A program made the position numbers and the translations under genes. DNA of 64,000 bases from Prevotella sp. (GTDB taxonomy: Bacteria > Bacteroidota > Bacteroidia > Bacteroidales > Bacteroidaceae), in assembly GCA_016287755.1 (NCBI GenBank), contig JAEEWT010000008.1, positions 101,165-165,164 on the forward strand, in the 5' to 3' direction. Every line of letters begins with the position of its first letter. Positions within the stretch are counted from its first letter, which is position 1. The notes under the pieces were generated by a model. The model saw only the letters and a program-made list of their open reading frames with translations, was not told the DNA's origin and did no database searches. This document shows, one piece after another, positions 43,341 through 51,235 of this stretch.

Positions 43341-45425
43341 ATGGAGGTCTGGATTACTGGAGCGGGCATCATCTCTGCCATCGGCAAGAACAAGACTGAG
43401 ACACTGGAGTCATTACAGTGCCTCCGCTCTGGCATTGCTCCTGTTCACTACCTGCAGACGGAACACCAAGAACTGCCCGTCGGAGAGGTGAGGATGAGCA
43501 ATGAGGAGATGAAGACCATGCTGGGTATTCAGAAGGAACCTACCACCCGTACGGCCTTGATGGGTATTATCGCCCTGAAGGAGGCCCTGCAGGAAGCACA
43601 ACTGGTTGAAGGCGCCTTAGGACAGAAGATCGCTTTGGTCTCGGGTACAACGGTAGGTGGCATGGATAGAACCGAACAGTATTTCCAGGATATCTTCGAC
43701 CATGGTCGGCATCTAGAGTATGTGGGAACGCACGACTGCGGTGCCTCTACAGAGATGATGGCCGATTACTTTGGTTGCTTCGACATGACGACCACGGTTT
43801 CTACGGCATGTTCCTCGGCGGCGAATGCTATTGTTACAGGTGCGAACCTGATCCGTAGCGGGCGATATGATATCGTCGTGGTGGGTGGCAGCGAATGTCT
43901 CACTAAGTACCATCTCAACGGGTTCCGCACACTGATGATTCTTGATGAGTCACCCTGCAGACCCTTTGATGCGACACGCAAAGGACTGAACCTCGGGGAG
44001 GGAGCATCCTTTCTGGTATTGGAGTCGGACGACTCCGCCAGAAGGAGAGGTGTTACCTGTCAGGCAATCCTCTCAGGTTATGGTAATGCGTGCGACGCAT
44101 ACCACCAGACCGCTTCTTCCGAACAGGGCGATGGCGCTTTTCTGGCAATGCAGAAAGCCTTGAAGATGGCCGGATTGGAGTCGAGCGACATCCAGTATGT
44201 GAATGCGCACGGTACGGGAACGCCCAACAATGATGCCAGTGAGAGCAATGCGCTGAAACGGGTATTCGGTGCAACCCTACCCGCCGTATCATCTACGAAG
44301 GCGTTTACGGGTCATACCACCAGTGCCTCTGGTTCGATAGAAGCCACCATCTGTCTGCTGGCCCTCCAGCACCAGTTCGTACCCGTGAACCTGAATTGGC
44401 AACAGCCGATGGAAGATGGCATCATCCCCTTCACAGGCACTCCATCATCCACACCGCTTTCTTTGCATCATGTGATGTGCAACTCCTTTGGGTTTGGGGG
44501 AAATGATACTTCGTTTATTATTTCGAGGAAAGCTCCTTCCTCCTTCGTCCTTCCTCCTTCCTCGAAGGTATACATCCGCTCTGCCGCCCAGATATCCATC
44601 CAACAGCCGTTGTGCAATGATTGGATGGAGCATCCGCTCTCTTATGACACTCCGTTTGCCACGGCCATTGATCCCGATTTCCGCACCTACATGAATCCCT
44701 TGCAGAGCAGAAGGATGGGAAAAGTACTGAAACGGGCACTCGTCACAGCACAGGTTGCCTTATACGAGGCGCAGCAGGATCACCTTGATGCCATCATGAT
44801 GGGTACGAGTATGGGCTGCTGGGAGAATACGGAACGTTTCTTGGAACAGATGTGCCGCGAGGGTGAGTCGTTACTAAAGCCAACCTATTTCATGCAGTCA
44901 ACGCATAACACCATCAGTTCGATGTTGGGCATCCAACTGAGATGTCATGGTTATAACACCACCTACTCTCACGGTAAGCACTCATTTGACAGTGCCCTGC
45001 TGGATGCGTTCATGCAGCTGAAGAATGGAGAAATCAAAAATGCCTTGGTATGCGCGAATGATGAACTGACACCTGCTTTCTGTGCCATCATGCAGCAGGC
45101 CGGTATCTTCGGACAGCCAGGACAGTGGGTTACGGGCGAAGGCTCAGTCTCGATGGTGTTGACGACCGATCCCGAAGGAGCATGGTGCGAGATGGTAGAT
45201 ATCTCTATGGACAACGACGGACTACAGGATGCAGATGAATTCTCCTGGCATGACTGCTTCGGTGGCGGTTATCTCTCCTCTGCCTTCGGCGTCTATGCGG
45301 CAGCTACCTGCTTAGCAAGGGGTAAGACTCCCGACGCACAACCGGTGGAGGAGTTGCAGGTGGTTAGTCGGAAGGGTGAACAACAGGTAACACGGATTCT
45401 TTTAAAGAAGGTAATATGCGACTGA
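43341..45425 (+). CDS. Ketosynthase fused to a CLF-like ketosynthase half (KS3)
   Basis: 694 residues. Residues 1-395 form a complete KS: VSTACSSAANAIV, VNAHGTGTPNNDA, STKAFTGHTTSASG and MCNSFGFGGNDTSFI. Residues ~408-694 resemble a ketosynthase N-terminal domain (NPLQSRRMGKVLKRALVTAQ, DAIMMGTSMGCWENTERFLE), but where the active cysteine is expected it reads YSHGKHSFDSAL, so this half is probably inactive and CLF-like. The linker (SSFVLPPSS) is encoded by a 7-nt tandem array. Overlaps the next gene by 10 bp. Confidence 0.87.
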   Translation: MEVWITGAGIISAIGKNKTETLESLQCLRSGIAPVHYLQTEHQELPVGEVRMSNEEMKTMLGIQKEPTTRTALMGIIALKEALQEAQLVEGALGQKIALVSGTTVGGMDRTEQYFQDIFDHGRHLEYVGTHDCGASTEMMADYFGCFDMTTTVSTACSSAANAIVTGANLIRSGRYDIVVVGGSECLTKYHLNGFRTLMILDESPCRPFDATRKGLNLGEGASFLVLESDDSARRRGVTCQAILSGYGNACDAYHQTASSEQGDGAFLAMQKALKMAGLESSDIQYVNAHGTGTPNNDASESNALKRVFGATLPAVSSTKAFTGHTTSASGSIEATICLLALQHQFVPVNLNWQQPMEDGIIPFTGTPSSTPLSLHHVMCNSFGFGGNDTSFIISRKAPSSFVLPPSSKVYIRSAAQISIQQPLCNDWMEHPLSYDTPFATAIDPDFRTYMNPLQSRRMGKVLKRALVTAQVALYEAQQDHLDAIMMGTSMGCWENTERFLEQMCREGESLLKPTYFMQSTHNTISSMLGIQLRCHGYNTTYSHGKHSFDSALLDAFMQLKNGEIKNALVCANDELTPAFCAIMQQAGIFGQPGQWVTGEGSVSMVLTTDPEGAWCEMVDISMDNDGLQDADEFSWHDCFGGGYLSSAFGVYAAATCLARGKTPDAQPVEELQVVSRKGEQQVTRILLKKVICD
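44533..44567. repeat. Heptamer tandem array inside KS3 at the domain junction
   Basis: Units CTCCTTC, CTCCTTC, GTCCTTC, CTCCTTC, CTCGAAG, encoding the linker between the KS and CLF-like parts (residues ~398-409). Confidence 0.85.
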
Positions 45426-45766
45426 TAATCCTATCCATCATCCAGAGTATCCTGTTATGTGGCGGACAGGTACTGCTGAAGTTCGCACTTAACAAGATGG
45501 GAACGTTCTCATGGACGTCCGATTTCTTCGTTCGGAACCTCACCAACTGGTGGTTCCTGGGGTGTGGTATCTGCTATGCGGCGGCAACGGTGCTATGGAT
45601 GTATATCGTGAAGAACTTCCCTTTCAGCATGGCATACCCCATGATCTCCCTGAGTTATGTGTTCGGTATGATTGCCGCGATGTGGTTCTTCCATGAGCAG
45701 ATCCCGCTGGTAAGATGGGTTGGCGTGTTTCTGATCATGAGCGGATGTGTACTCATTGCTAAATGA
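45416..45766 (+). CDS. Small EamA/SMR-type four-helix membrane protein
   Basis: 116 residues with four membrane helices (IILSIIQSILLCGGQVLLKF, NWWFLGCGICYAAATVLWMY, MAYPMISLSYVFGMIAAMWF, WVGVFLIMSGCVLIA). The conserved pattern FSMAYPMISLSYVFGMIAAM is that of EamA/ArnE-like small transporters, which flip lipid-linked sugars or export small cations and work as dimers. Overlap with KS3 places it in the cluster; it may flip the lipid-linked product. Single copy, so a homodimer is likely. Confidence 0.78.
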   Translation: MRLIILSIIQSILLCGGQVLLKFALNKMGTFSWTSDFFVRNLTNWWFLGCGICYAAATVLWMYIVKNFPFSMAYPMISLSYVFGMIAAMWFFHEQIPLVRWVGVFLIMSGCVLIAK

Positions 45767-45770
45767 TAGA

Positions 45771-46427
45771 ATGAATATGAAGAGAATGAGAATAAGACTG
45801 ATCATAGGACTGATGGCGGCAGGTATGTTTTCCTGCTTGTCATTACATGCCCAGACAAAGGTTTCTGCTGCTCAGGCAAAGACGATGATTGCCAAGATCA
45901 ATGCCGCTGCAGCCAAGATCCATACTATACAGTGTGATTTCCAGCAAACGAAAACCTTATCGTTCCTGAACGACAAGATGGTGTCGAAGGGCGTGATGAG
46001 CTACGATCATGCTGGTAAGCTGCGCTGGGAATACACCTCCCCCTATAGTTATGTCTTCATCATCAACAACAACCGCGTGCATATCAAGACCTCCAAGAAC
46101 AGTAACACGATTGACATCCGGTCGAGCAGACTGTTCCAAGGCATTGCCCGCGTGATGATGAACAGCGTGACGGGGAAGAGTCTGGCCAACGATAGTGACT
46201 TCTCCGTGGAGATGTACACGGTGGGTGATGAATGGATGGCCTTGCTTACTCCGAAGGGAAAAGAGATGAAAGCGCTGTTCAAAACAATCCGTCTGCATTT
46301 CGACAAGACACGTCAGATGGTGTCTAAAGTGGAGATGGTCGAGAAAAACGGCGATAACACAGTGATCCAACTCACTCATGTCAAGACCAATGGAAAGATT
46401 GATGAGAAGACTTTTGCTATTCATTAG
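45771..46427 (+). CDS. LolA-like outer-membrane lipoprotein carrier protein
   Basis: 218 residues from the ATG at 45771. Signal peptide MNMKRMRIRLIIGLMAAGMF to CLSLHA-Q. LolA fold features: IHTIQCDFQQTKTLSFLNDK, GVMSYDHAGKLRWEYTSPYS, IDIRSSRLFQGIARVMMNSV. LolA-like proteins in aryl-polyene and flexirubin clusters are taken to ferry the lipid product across the periplasm. Overlaps the next gene by 26 bp. Confidence 0.88.
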   Translation: MNMKRMRIRLIIGLMAAGMFSCLSLHAQTKVSAAQAKTMIAKINAAAAKIHTIQCDFQQTKTLSFLNDKMVSKGVMSYDHAGKLRWEYTSPYSYVFIINNNRVHIKTSKNSNTIDIRSSRLFQGIARVMMNSVTGKSLANDSDFSVEMYTVGDEWMALLTPKGKEMKALFKTIRLHFDKTRQMVSKVEMVEKNGDNTVIQLTHVKTNGKIDEKTFAIH

Positions 46428-46833
46428 TCTGATGACTGCCGTACAACTCCATGCCATCAACCTGGAGGGGAAGCGACAGTATAATGTCATCATCGAGACA
46501 GGAAAGGCTACCCTGTCGGGCATCTGCATCATCAAAACCGATGAAGACGGTTCCAAGGGAGCTATCGTGAACGAGTTCGGTATCCATGCCCTCGACTTCA
46601 CCGTCAGTGCCGACCGTAGGAAGGTGCGTCTTCTGCATGTGGTTGACTTCCTGAATAAATGGTACATCAAAAGGGTGCTGCGGAAAGACCTGCAGTTCCT
46701 GTTCAGTAGAGCAGGGCAGTACAGCGACCGTCGTCGCGAACTACATACCGACGGTAACACCACCGTGATGCACAACAAGAGATATAAGATTACATACACC
46801 TTTACAGAGATAAAAGATGAGACTGATCAATAA
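46402..46833 (+). CDS. Exported protein of unknown function in the polyene cluster
   Basis: 143 residues from the ATG at 46402. Signal segment MRRLLLFISLMTAVQLHA. The mature part (INLEGKRQYNVIIETGKATL, GICIIKTDEDGSKGAIVNEF, LLHVVDFLNKWYIKRVLRKD) is beta-rich at the start and basic toward the end. No family recognised. Being nested between LolA-like and dehydratase genes with overlaps on both sides, it probably helps product export or anchoring. Confidence 0.7.
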   Translation: MRRLLLFISLMTAVQLHAINLEGKRQYNVIIETGKATLSGICIIKTDEDGSKGAIVNEFGIHALDFTVSADRRKVRLLHVVDFLNKWYIKRVLRKDLQFLFSRAGQYSDRRRELHTDGNTTVMHNKRYKITYTFTEIKDETDQ

Positions 46834-47167
46834 GATGTTTTCCATCGTCAGCGAGGGTGAGACAGTCAGGATTCAACTGCATCCCGAACATGTCATCTAC
46901 CAGGCGCATTTCCCTGGCAGTCCGATCACCCCAGGCGTGTGTATCATCCAGATGATTACGGAGATTCTGGAGAAGATGCACAACCGTGACATGGAACTGG
47001 TGCAGATTACGAACCTGAAGTTCGTGCAGCCCCTTTCTCCGATAGAAACGCCTGTGGTGGATATAGCCTTCAGCGCCATCGTCCATACAGACAATCAGTA
47101 TAAGGTTCGAGGAACGGTCTTTTATGACGAGACGGTGTTTACGAAATTTTCCATCATCTATAGATGA
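46817..47167 (+). CDS. FabZ/FabA-like hotdog dehydratase
   Basis: 116 residues. The signature HFPGSPITPGVCIIQMITEI with catalytic His is complete, preceded by RIQLHPEHVIYQA. Short but covers the fold; LVQITNLKFVQPLSPIETPV matches the second strand set. Second dehydratase of the cluster; two dehydratases are also found in E. coli-type aryl-polyene clusters. Overlaps the glycosyltransferase by 4 bp. Confidence 0.85.
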   Translation: MRLINKMFSIVSEGETVRIQLHPEHVIYQAHFPGSPITPGVCIIQMITEILEKMHNRDMELVQITNLKFVQPLSPIETPVVDIAFSAIVHTDNQYKVRGTVFYDETVFTKFSIIYR

Positions 47168-47934
47168 ACAAGACGAAGGAGATCATGAAGCAGCAGCGTG
47201 TCTGCGTGATGGTGCCGACCTACAATAACGCAGGGACGGTGGTGGATGTCGTGAAGGGCATCCTGCAGCTGACTGATGATCTCATCGTTGTCATTGACGG
47301 ATGTACTGATGATACTCGGGAACGACTGGATGAGGCTGGTTTGGATATCGTGCGTGTTGACTATCCTCAGAACCGCGGAAAGGGACATGCGCTGCTTGCC
47401 GGCTTCGAGAAGGCCTTGGCCATGGACTATGATTACGCCATTACCATTGATGCCGACGGACAGCATCTGCCTGAGGATATCCCTGTTTTCTTAGAGGCTC
47501 TTCAGCAACATCCTGATTCGCTCATCATCGGAGCACGGAACCTTCATCAGGAGAATATGTCGTCAGGTAGCACCTTCGCTAACAAGTTCTCCAATTTCTG
47601 GTTCAAACTGCAGACAGGTATCGCCTTGTCTGACACACAGACGGGCTACCGGCTCTATCCGCTCCGTCGTCTGACAGGCAAGCGGTTTATCACCTCGCGC
47701 TACGAGGCTGAGCTGGAACTATTGGTGTTCTCTGCTTGGGCGAACATACCCATTCATGAGGTTCCCGTGAATGTCTATTACCCACCGAAGGAAGAGCGAG
47801 TGAGTCATTTCCGACCCTTTGCCGACTTCCTTCGCATCAGTATTCTGAATACAGTTCTTTGTTTCCTGGCAGTCGTCTATGGCTGGCCCAGACGCATCAT
47901 CCATCAACTCACGCATCATGGTAAGACTCTTTGA
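47164..47934 (+). CDS. DPM1-like family 2 glycosyltransferase
   Basis: 256 residues. GT-A fold: VMVPTYNNAGTVVDVVKGIL, DLIVVIDGCTDDTRERLDEA, the metal motif ITIDADGQHLPED, and GARNLHQENMSSGSTFANKF, where dolichyl-phosphate-mannose-type enzymes bind the lipid. No membrane anchor apart from a weak hydrophobic stretch near the end. Probably glycosylates the lipid or aryl-polyene head. Overlaps the exporter gene by 17 bp. Confidence 0.87.
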   Translation: MNKTKEIMKQQRVCVMVPTYNNAGTVVDVVKGILQLTDDLIVVIDGCTDDTRERLDEAGLDIVRVDYPQNRGKGHALLAGFEKALAMDYDYAITIDADGQHLPEDIPVFLEALQQHPDSLIIGARNLHQENMSSGSTFANKFSNFWFKLQTGIALSDTQTGYRLYPLRRLTGKRFITSRYEAELELLVFSAWANIPIHEVPVNVYYPPKEERVSHFRPFADFLRISILNTVLCFLAVVYGWPRRIIHQLTHHGKTL

Positions 47935-50900
47935 GACGATATACGATTACTTGTCGGGGAAGCGTTGGCTGGTGACCGCCTTCCTCCTCGTCTTCCTGAT
48001 GGTGTGTGTGCTACTCTCCACGCGCATCCATTATGAAGAGGATATCTCGAAGTTCCTTCCACGTGATGAACAGAACGAGCGCTACACAGAAGTGTATCAG
48101 TCGTTGACGAAACAGGACAAGATCGTGGTGGTCTTTGCCTCAAAGGATACGCTGAACGTGACACCCTCCGACTCGATAGAACAGGCGATGAACTTCTTTG
48201 AGGAAACGCTCCAAGAGGTTGATAGTACGGGTGTTATCAAGGACTTGCAAGTACATGTGGATGAGTCGCAGATGATGGAGGTAATGGATTTCATCGGAGA
48301 GAATGCCCCGTATTTCCTCCAGGAAGATGACTATCGGAAGATGGACTCGCTGTTACAGCGACCCGACTATATTGCGGAACAGATGGCCGAGAACAAGAAA
48401 CTGTTGAACCTGCCCACGGCGGGAAGCAGGATGGAGAGTCTGCGCTATGATCCCCTCCATTTGTTCACGGTTGTATTGGGTAGGATGCAGGACTTCCGCA
48501 TGACCAGTTCGTTTGAGGTTGTCAACGGAACGGTCTTCACCCACGACGGTCGTAGTGCCCTTGCCTTCCTTTCTTCTCCATACGGTATGAGCGAGTCGGC
48601 TCAGAATGCTGCTTTGCAAACAATGCTTGACAGTGTGATGCAGCAGACGGAACATGCCTATCCTTCCTTGCAGGTCTCGGCTATTGGAGCCCCATTGGTG
48701 GCAGCCGGTAATGCACGACAGATCAAGAAAGACAGTATGCTGGCAGTGTCATTGGCCGTGGTACTGATACTTCTTTTACTGATTGTCCATTACCGTCGGT
48801 TATCCTACCTGTGGTGGTTAGGGTGTGCGCTGATATTCGGCTGGCTCTTTGCGTTGGCAGGCATGACCCTTTTCCGAGATAGTGTTTCCATCATTGTATT
48901 GGGCATCGGGTCGGTCATCATCGGTATAGCGGTGAACTACCCGCTGCATTTCCTGGATCATCTCAGAGAAGTGGGGGATACACGTCAGACATTACGCGAC
49001 ATGGTACCGCCGTTGCTGATTGGCAATATTACCACGGTAAGTGCCTTCCTGTGTCTGGTGTGGCTCGATGCGGCAGCCATGCGCGACTTAGGATTGTTTG
49101 GTTCCCTGATGCTGATCGGTACCATCTTGTTCGTCTTGGTATTCCTGCCTGTATGTGTTGGAAGAGGAAAGTCTGTACAACCATCGGTATCTAACGCGCA
49201 AACTGCAGTACAGGACGCTCCGTACTCAAGTACAGAACACTCCGTACACAAGTACACCAAGCTCAGTACTACAGTACGCAACATATGTATCCTGCTCATC
49301 ACTATTGTCTTAGGGTATTTCAGTACGAAGACATCGTTCGATTCCGACCTGCGGAACATCAATTACATGACTGCCCAACAGCAGAAGGATATGCAGCTGC
49401 TTGCTGCTGCCTCGAATGAAGCACCTGTCTATGCGGTGGCCGAAGGGAAGACACTCGACGAGGCTTTGCATGAGAATGAAACGGTGGTGATGCCCAAGAT
49501 GCATGTCCTTGAACAGAAGGGAGGCATCGGGAAGGTGAGTGGAGTAGGACAGTTCCTTCCCACCCAGGAGGTTCAGGCAGAACGACTCCAGCGTTGGGAG
49601 CAGTTCTGGGAGTCGCATGCCGCAACGGTGACCGCTGAACTGAAACGCCAATGTGCCGCCCAGGGCTTCAACGCCCAGGCCTTTGACCCCTTCTTCGAGA
49701 TGCTCTCAACCCATTTCGAACCACAGTCGTTAACCTTCTTCGAACCCATCGTCACGCTGTTGGAAGATACCTATATCCTGAATGACAAGGAGAAGGGCAC
49801 GGTACGGGTTGTCAACTATGTGCAGACCACCGATGAGGAAATGGTGAAGAAGGTGGTTAACAACTCCACACCCTCTTCTTATGCCTTCAGTGCCCAGGAT
49901 GTGGGAAACCAACTGGTGAAGGTGCTGTCTGACAGCTTTAACTACATCGGCTTCGTATGCGGTTTCGTGGTGTTCTTCTTCCTTTGGCTCTCCTTCGGCA
50001 GCATCGAACTCTCGCTGATGTCGTTCCTGCCTTTAGCGGTGAGCTGGGTATGGATCTTAGGATTGATGCACTTACTGGGTATTCAGTTCAATATCGTGAA
50101 TGTCATCCTCGCCACCTTTATTTTCGGACAAGGTGACGACTATACCATATTTATTACTGAAGGATTATTATATGAATATACAACGGGAAAGAAACGACTG
50201 GCCTCTTACAAGCGGAGCGTGGCGCTGTCGGCTATCCTCATGTTCATTGGTATCGGCACCCTGATCTTCGCCAAGCACCCAGCTTTGCGGTCATTGGCTG
50301 CCGTTACCATCATAGGTATGTTCACTGTGGTATTGATGGCTTACTACCTCCCGCCTTTAGTCTTTAGGTGGCTGACACGTGGCGTACGGACGGCAGATCC
50401 TTCATCTGTCACCTCTCATGTCTCATCTCCATTACCTATCACCTTGGGACGCTTCCTCCGTTCCTTGTTCTCTATCGTCTTCTTCCTGTTGATGATGTAT
50501 CTGTTCATGCTCCCGTTCACGTGGTTATATTTCCATATCGGTAAGAATACAGAAGAGAAGAAACTGCGGTATCACCGACTTCTGCAGAAGGTGTCCGACT
50601 TTGTCATCCATCGGGTGCCAGGCGTGAAGTTCCACTTGGAGAATCGAGTGGGCGAGACCTTTGAGAAACCTGCTGTCATCATCTGTAACCATCAGTCGCA
50701 CCTCGACCTGATGTGCTTGATGATGCTCACGCCTAAGATGGTTTTCCTCACGAACGACTGGGTGTGGCACAACCCGTTCTATGGAATGGTCATCCATCGG
50801 GCTGAGTTCTATCCCGTGAGCGATGGCATAGAGAATCATATTGATCAGTTGAAATCGTTATACAACCGCGGTTATTCCATTGCGGTATTCCCGGAAGGAA

Positions 50901-51235
50901 CACGTTCAATCTACTGTTCCATCCAGCGTTTCCACAAGGGGGCATTCTATCTGGCCGAGCAGCTGCAGGCGGATATCCTGCCCATCTTCCTGCATGGCGC
51001 AGGACATGTACTGCCCAAGAAGGACTTCATGTTGCGACAGGGTAGGATAGATGTGGAGGTTCATGAGCGCATCAAACTGGATGATCAGCGGTTCAGCAGT
51101 GATCTGCTGACACGTACCAAGCAGATGCGGGCCTACTACAAGGAGCATTATGCCGCGATGTGCGAGCAGATAGAGACGGCCGATTATTGGCGTCCGTATC
51201 AGAAATACATAGAGAAATATCAAATGCAAACATGA
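47918..51235 (+). CDS. MMPL/RND-type exporter fused to a C-terminal PlsC acyltransferase
   Basis: 1105 residues from the ATG at 47918. Residues ~1-825 form an RND/MMPL lipid exporter: TM1 WLVTAFLLVFLMVCVLLSTR, then two bundles with SVSIIVLGIGSVIIGIAVNY and IVNVILATFIFGQGDDYTIF. Residues ~840-1105 hold one or two more helices and a PlsC-type domain with NHQSHLDLM (about 924) and FPEGTRSI (about 991). One polypeptide may thus export and acylate a lipid. A 22-nt tandem repeat encodes the linker at residues ~430-456, and a heptamer array encodes the MMPL/PlsC junction (about 829). Overlaps the next gene (ATGA). Confidence 0.9.
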   Translation: MVRLFETIYDYLSGKRWLVTAFLLVFLMVCVLLSTRIHYEEDISKFLPRDEQNERYTEVYQSLTKQDKIVVVFASKDTLNVTPSDSIEQAMNFFEETLQEVDSTGVIKDLQVHVDESQMMEVMDFIGENAPYFLQEDDYRKMDSLLQRPDYIAEQMAENKKLLNLPTAGSRMESLRYDPLHLFTVVLGRMQDFRMTSSFEVVNGTVFTHDGRSALAFLSSPYGMSESAQNAALQTMLDSVMQQTEHAYPSLQVSAIGAPLVAAGNARQIKKDSMLAVSLAVVLILLLLIVHYRRLSYLWWLGCALIFGWLFALAGMTLFRDSVSIIVLGIGSVIIGIAVNYPLHFLDHLREVGDTRQTLRDMVPPLLIGNITTVSAFLCLVWLDAAAMRDLGLFGSLMLIGTILFVLVFLPVCVGRGKSVQPSVSNAQTAVQDAPYSSTEHSVHKYTKLSTTVRNICILLITIVLGYFSTKTSFDSDLRNINYMTAQQQKDMQLLAAASNEAPVYAVAEGKTLDEALHENETVVMPKMHVLEQKGGIGKVSGVGQFLPTQEVQAERLQRWEQFWESHAATVTAELKRQCAAQGFNAQAFDPFFEMLSTHFEPQSLTFFEPIVTLLEDTYILNDKEKGTVRVVNYVQTTDEEMVKKVVNNSTPSSYAFSAQDVGNQLVKVLSDSFNYIGFVCGFVVFFFLWLSFGSIELSLMSFLPLAVSWVWILGLMHLLGIQFNIVNVILATFIFGQGDDYTIFITEGLLYEYTTGKKRLASYKRSVALSAILMFIGIGTLIFAKHPALRSLAAVTIIGMFTVVLMAYYLPPLVFRWLTRGVRTADPSSVTSHVSSPLPITLGRFLRSLFSIVFFLLMMYLFMLPFTWLYFHIGKNTEEKKLRYHRLLQKVSDFVIHRVPGVKFHLENRVGETFEKPAVIICNHQSHLDLMCLMMLTPKMVFLTNDWVWHNPFYGMVIHRAEFYPVSDGIENHIDQLKSLYNRGYSIAVFPEGTRSIYCSIQRFHKGAFYLAEQLQADILPIFLHGAGHVLPKKDFMLRQGRIDVEVHERIKLDDQRFSSDLLTRTKQMRAYYKEHYAAMCEQIETADYWRPYQKYIEKYQMQT
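49207..49282 (+). repeat. 22-nt tandem repeat inside the MMPL gene
   Basis: Three 22-nt units beginning AGTACAGGACGCTCCGTACT, AGTACAGAACACTCCGTAC and AGTACACCAAGCTCAGTACT, plus a partial fourth (AGTACGCAAC). Each has an AGTAC/GTACT-type dyad. Three units are 66 nt, so the frame is kept. Eight GTAC sites fall within 49175-49277. Confidence 0.85.
50402..50436. repeat. Heptamer tandem array at the MMPL/PlsC junction
   Basis: Units TCATCTG, TCACCTC, TCATGTC, TCATCTC, then CATTACC. Encodes SSVTSHVSSPLP, between the last exporter helix and the acyltransferase part. Confidence 0.75.
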
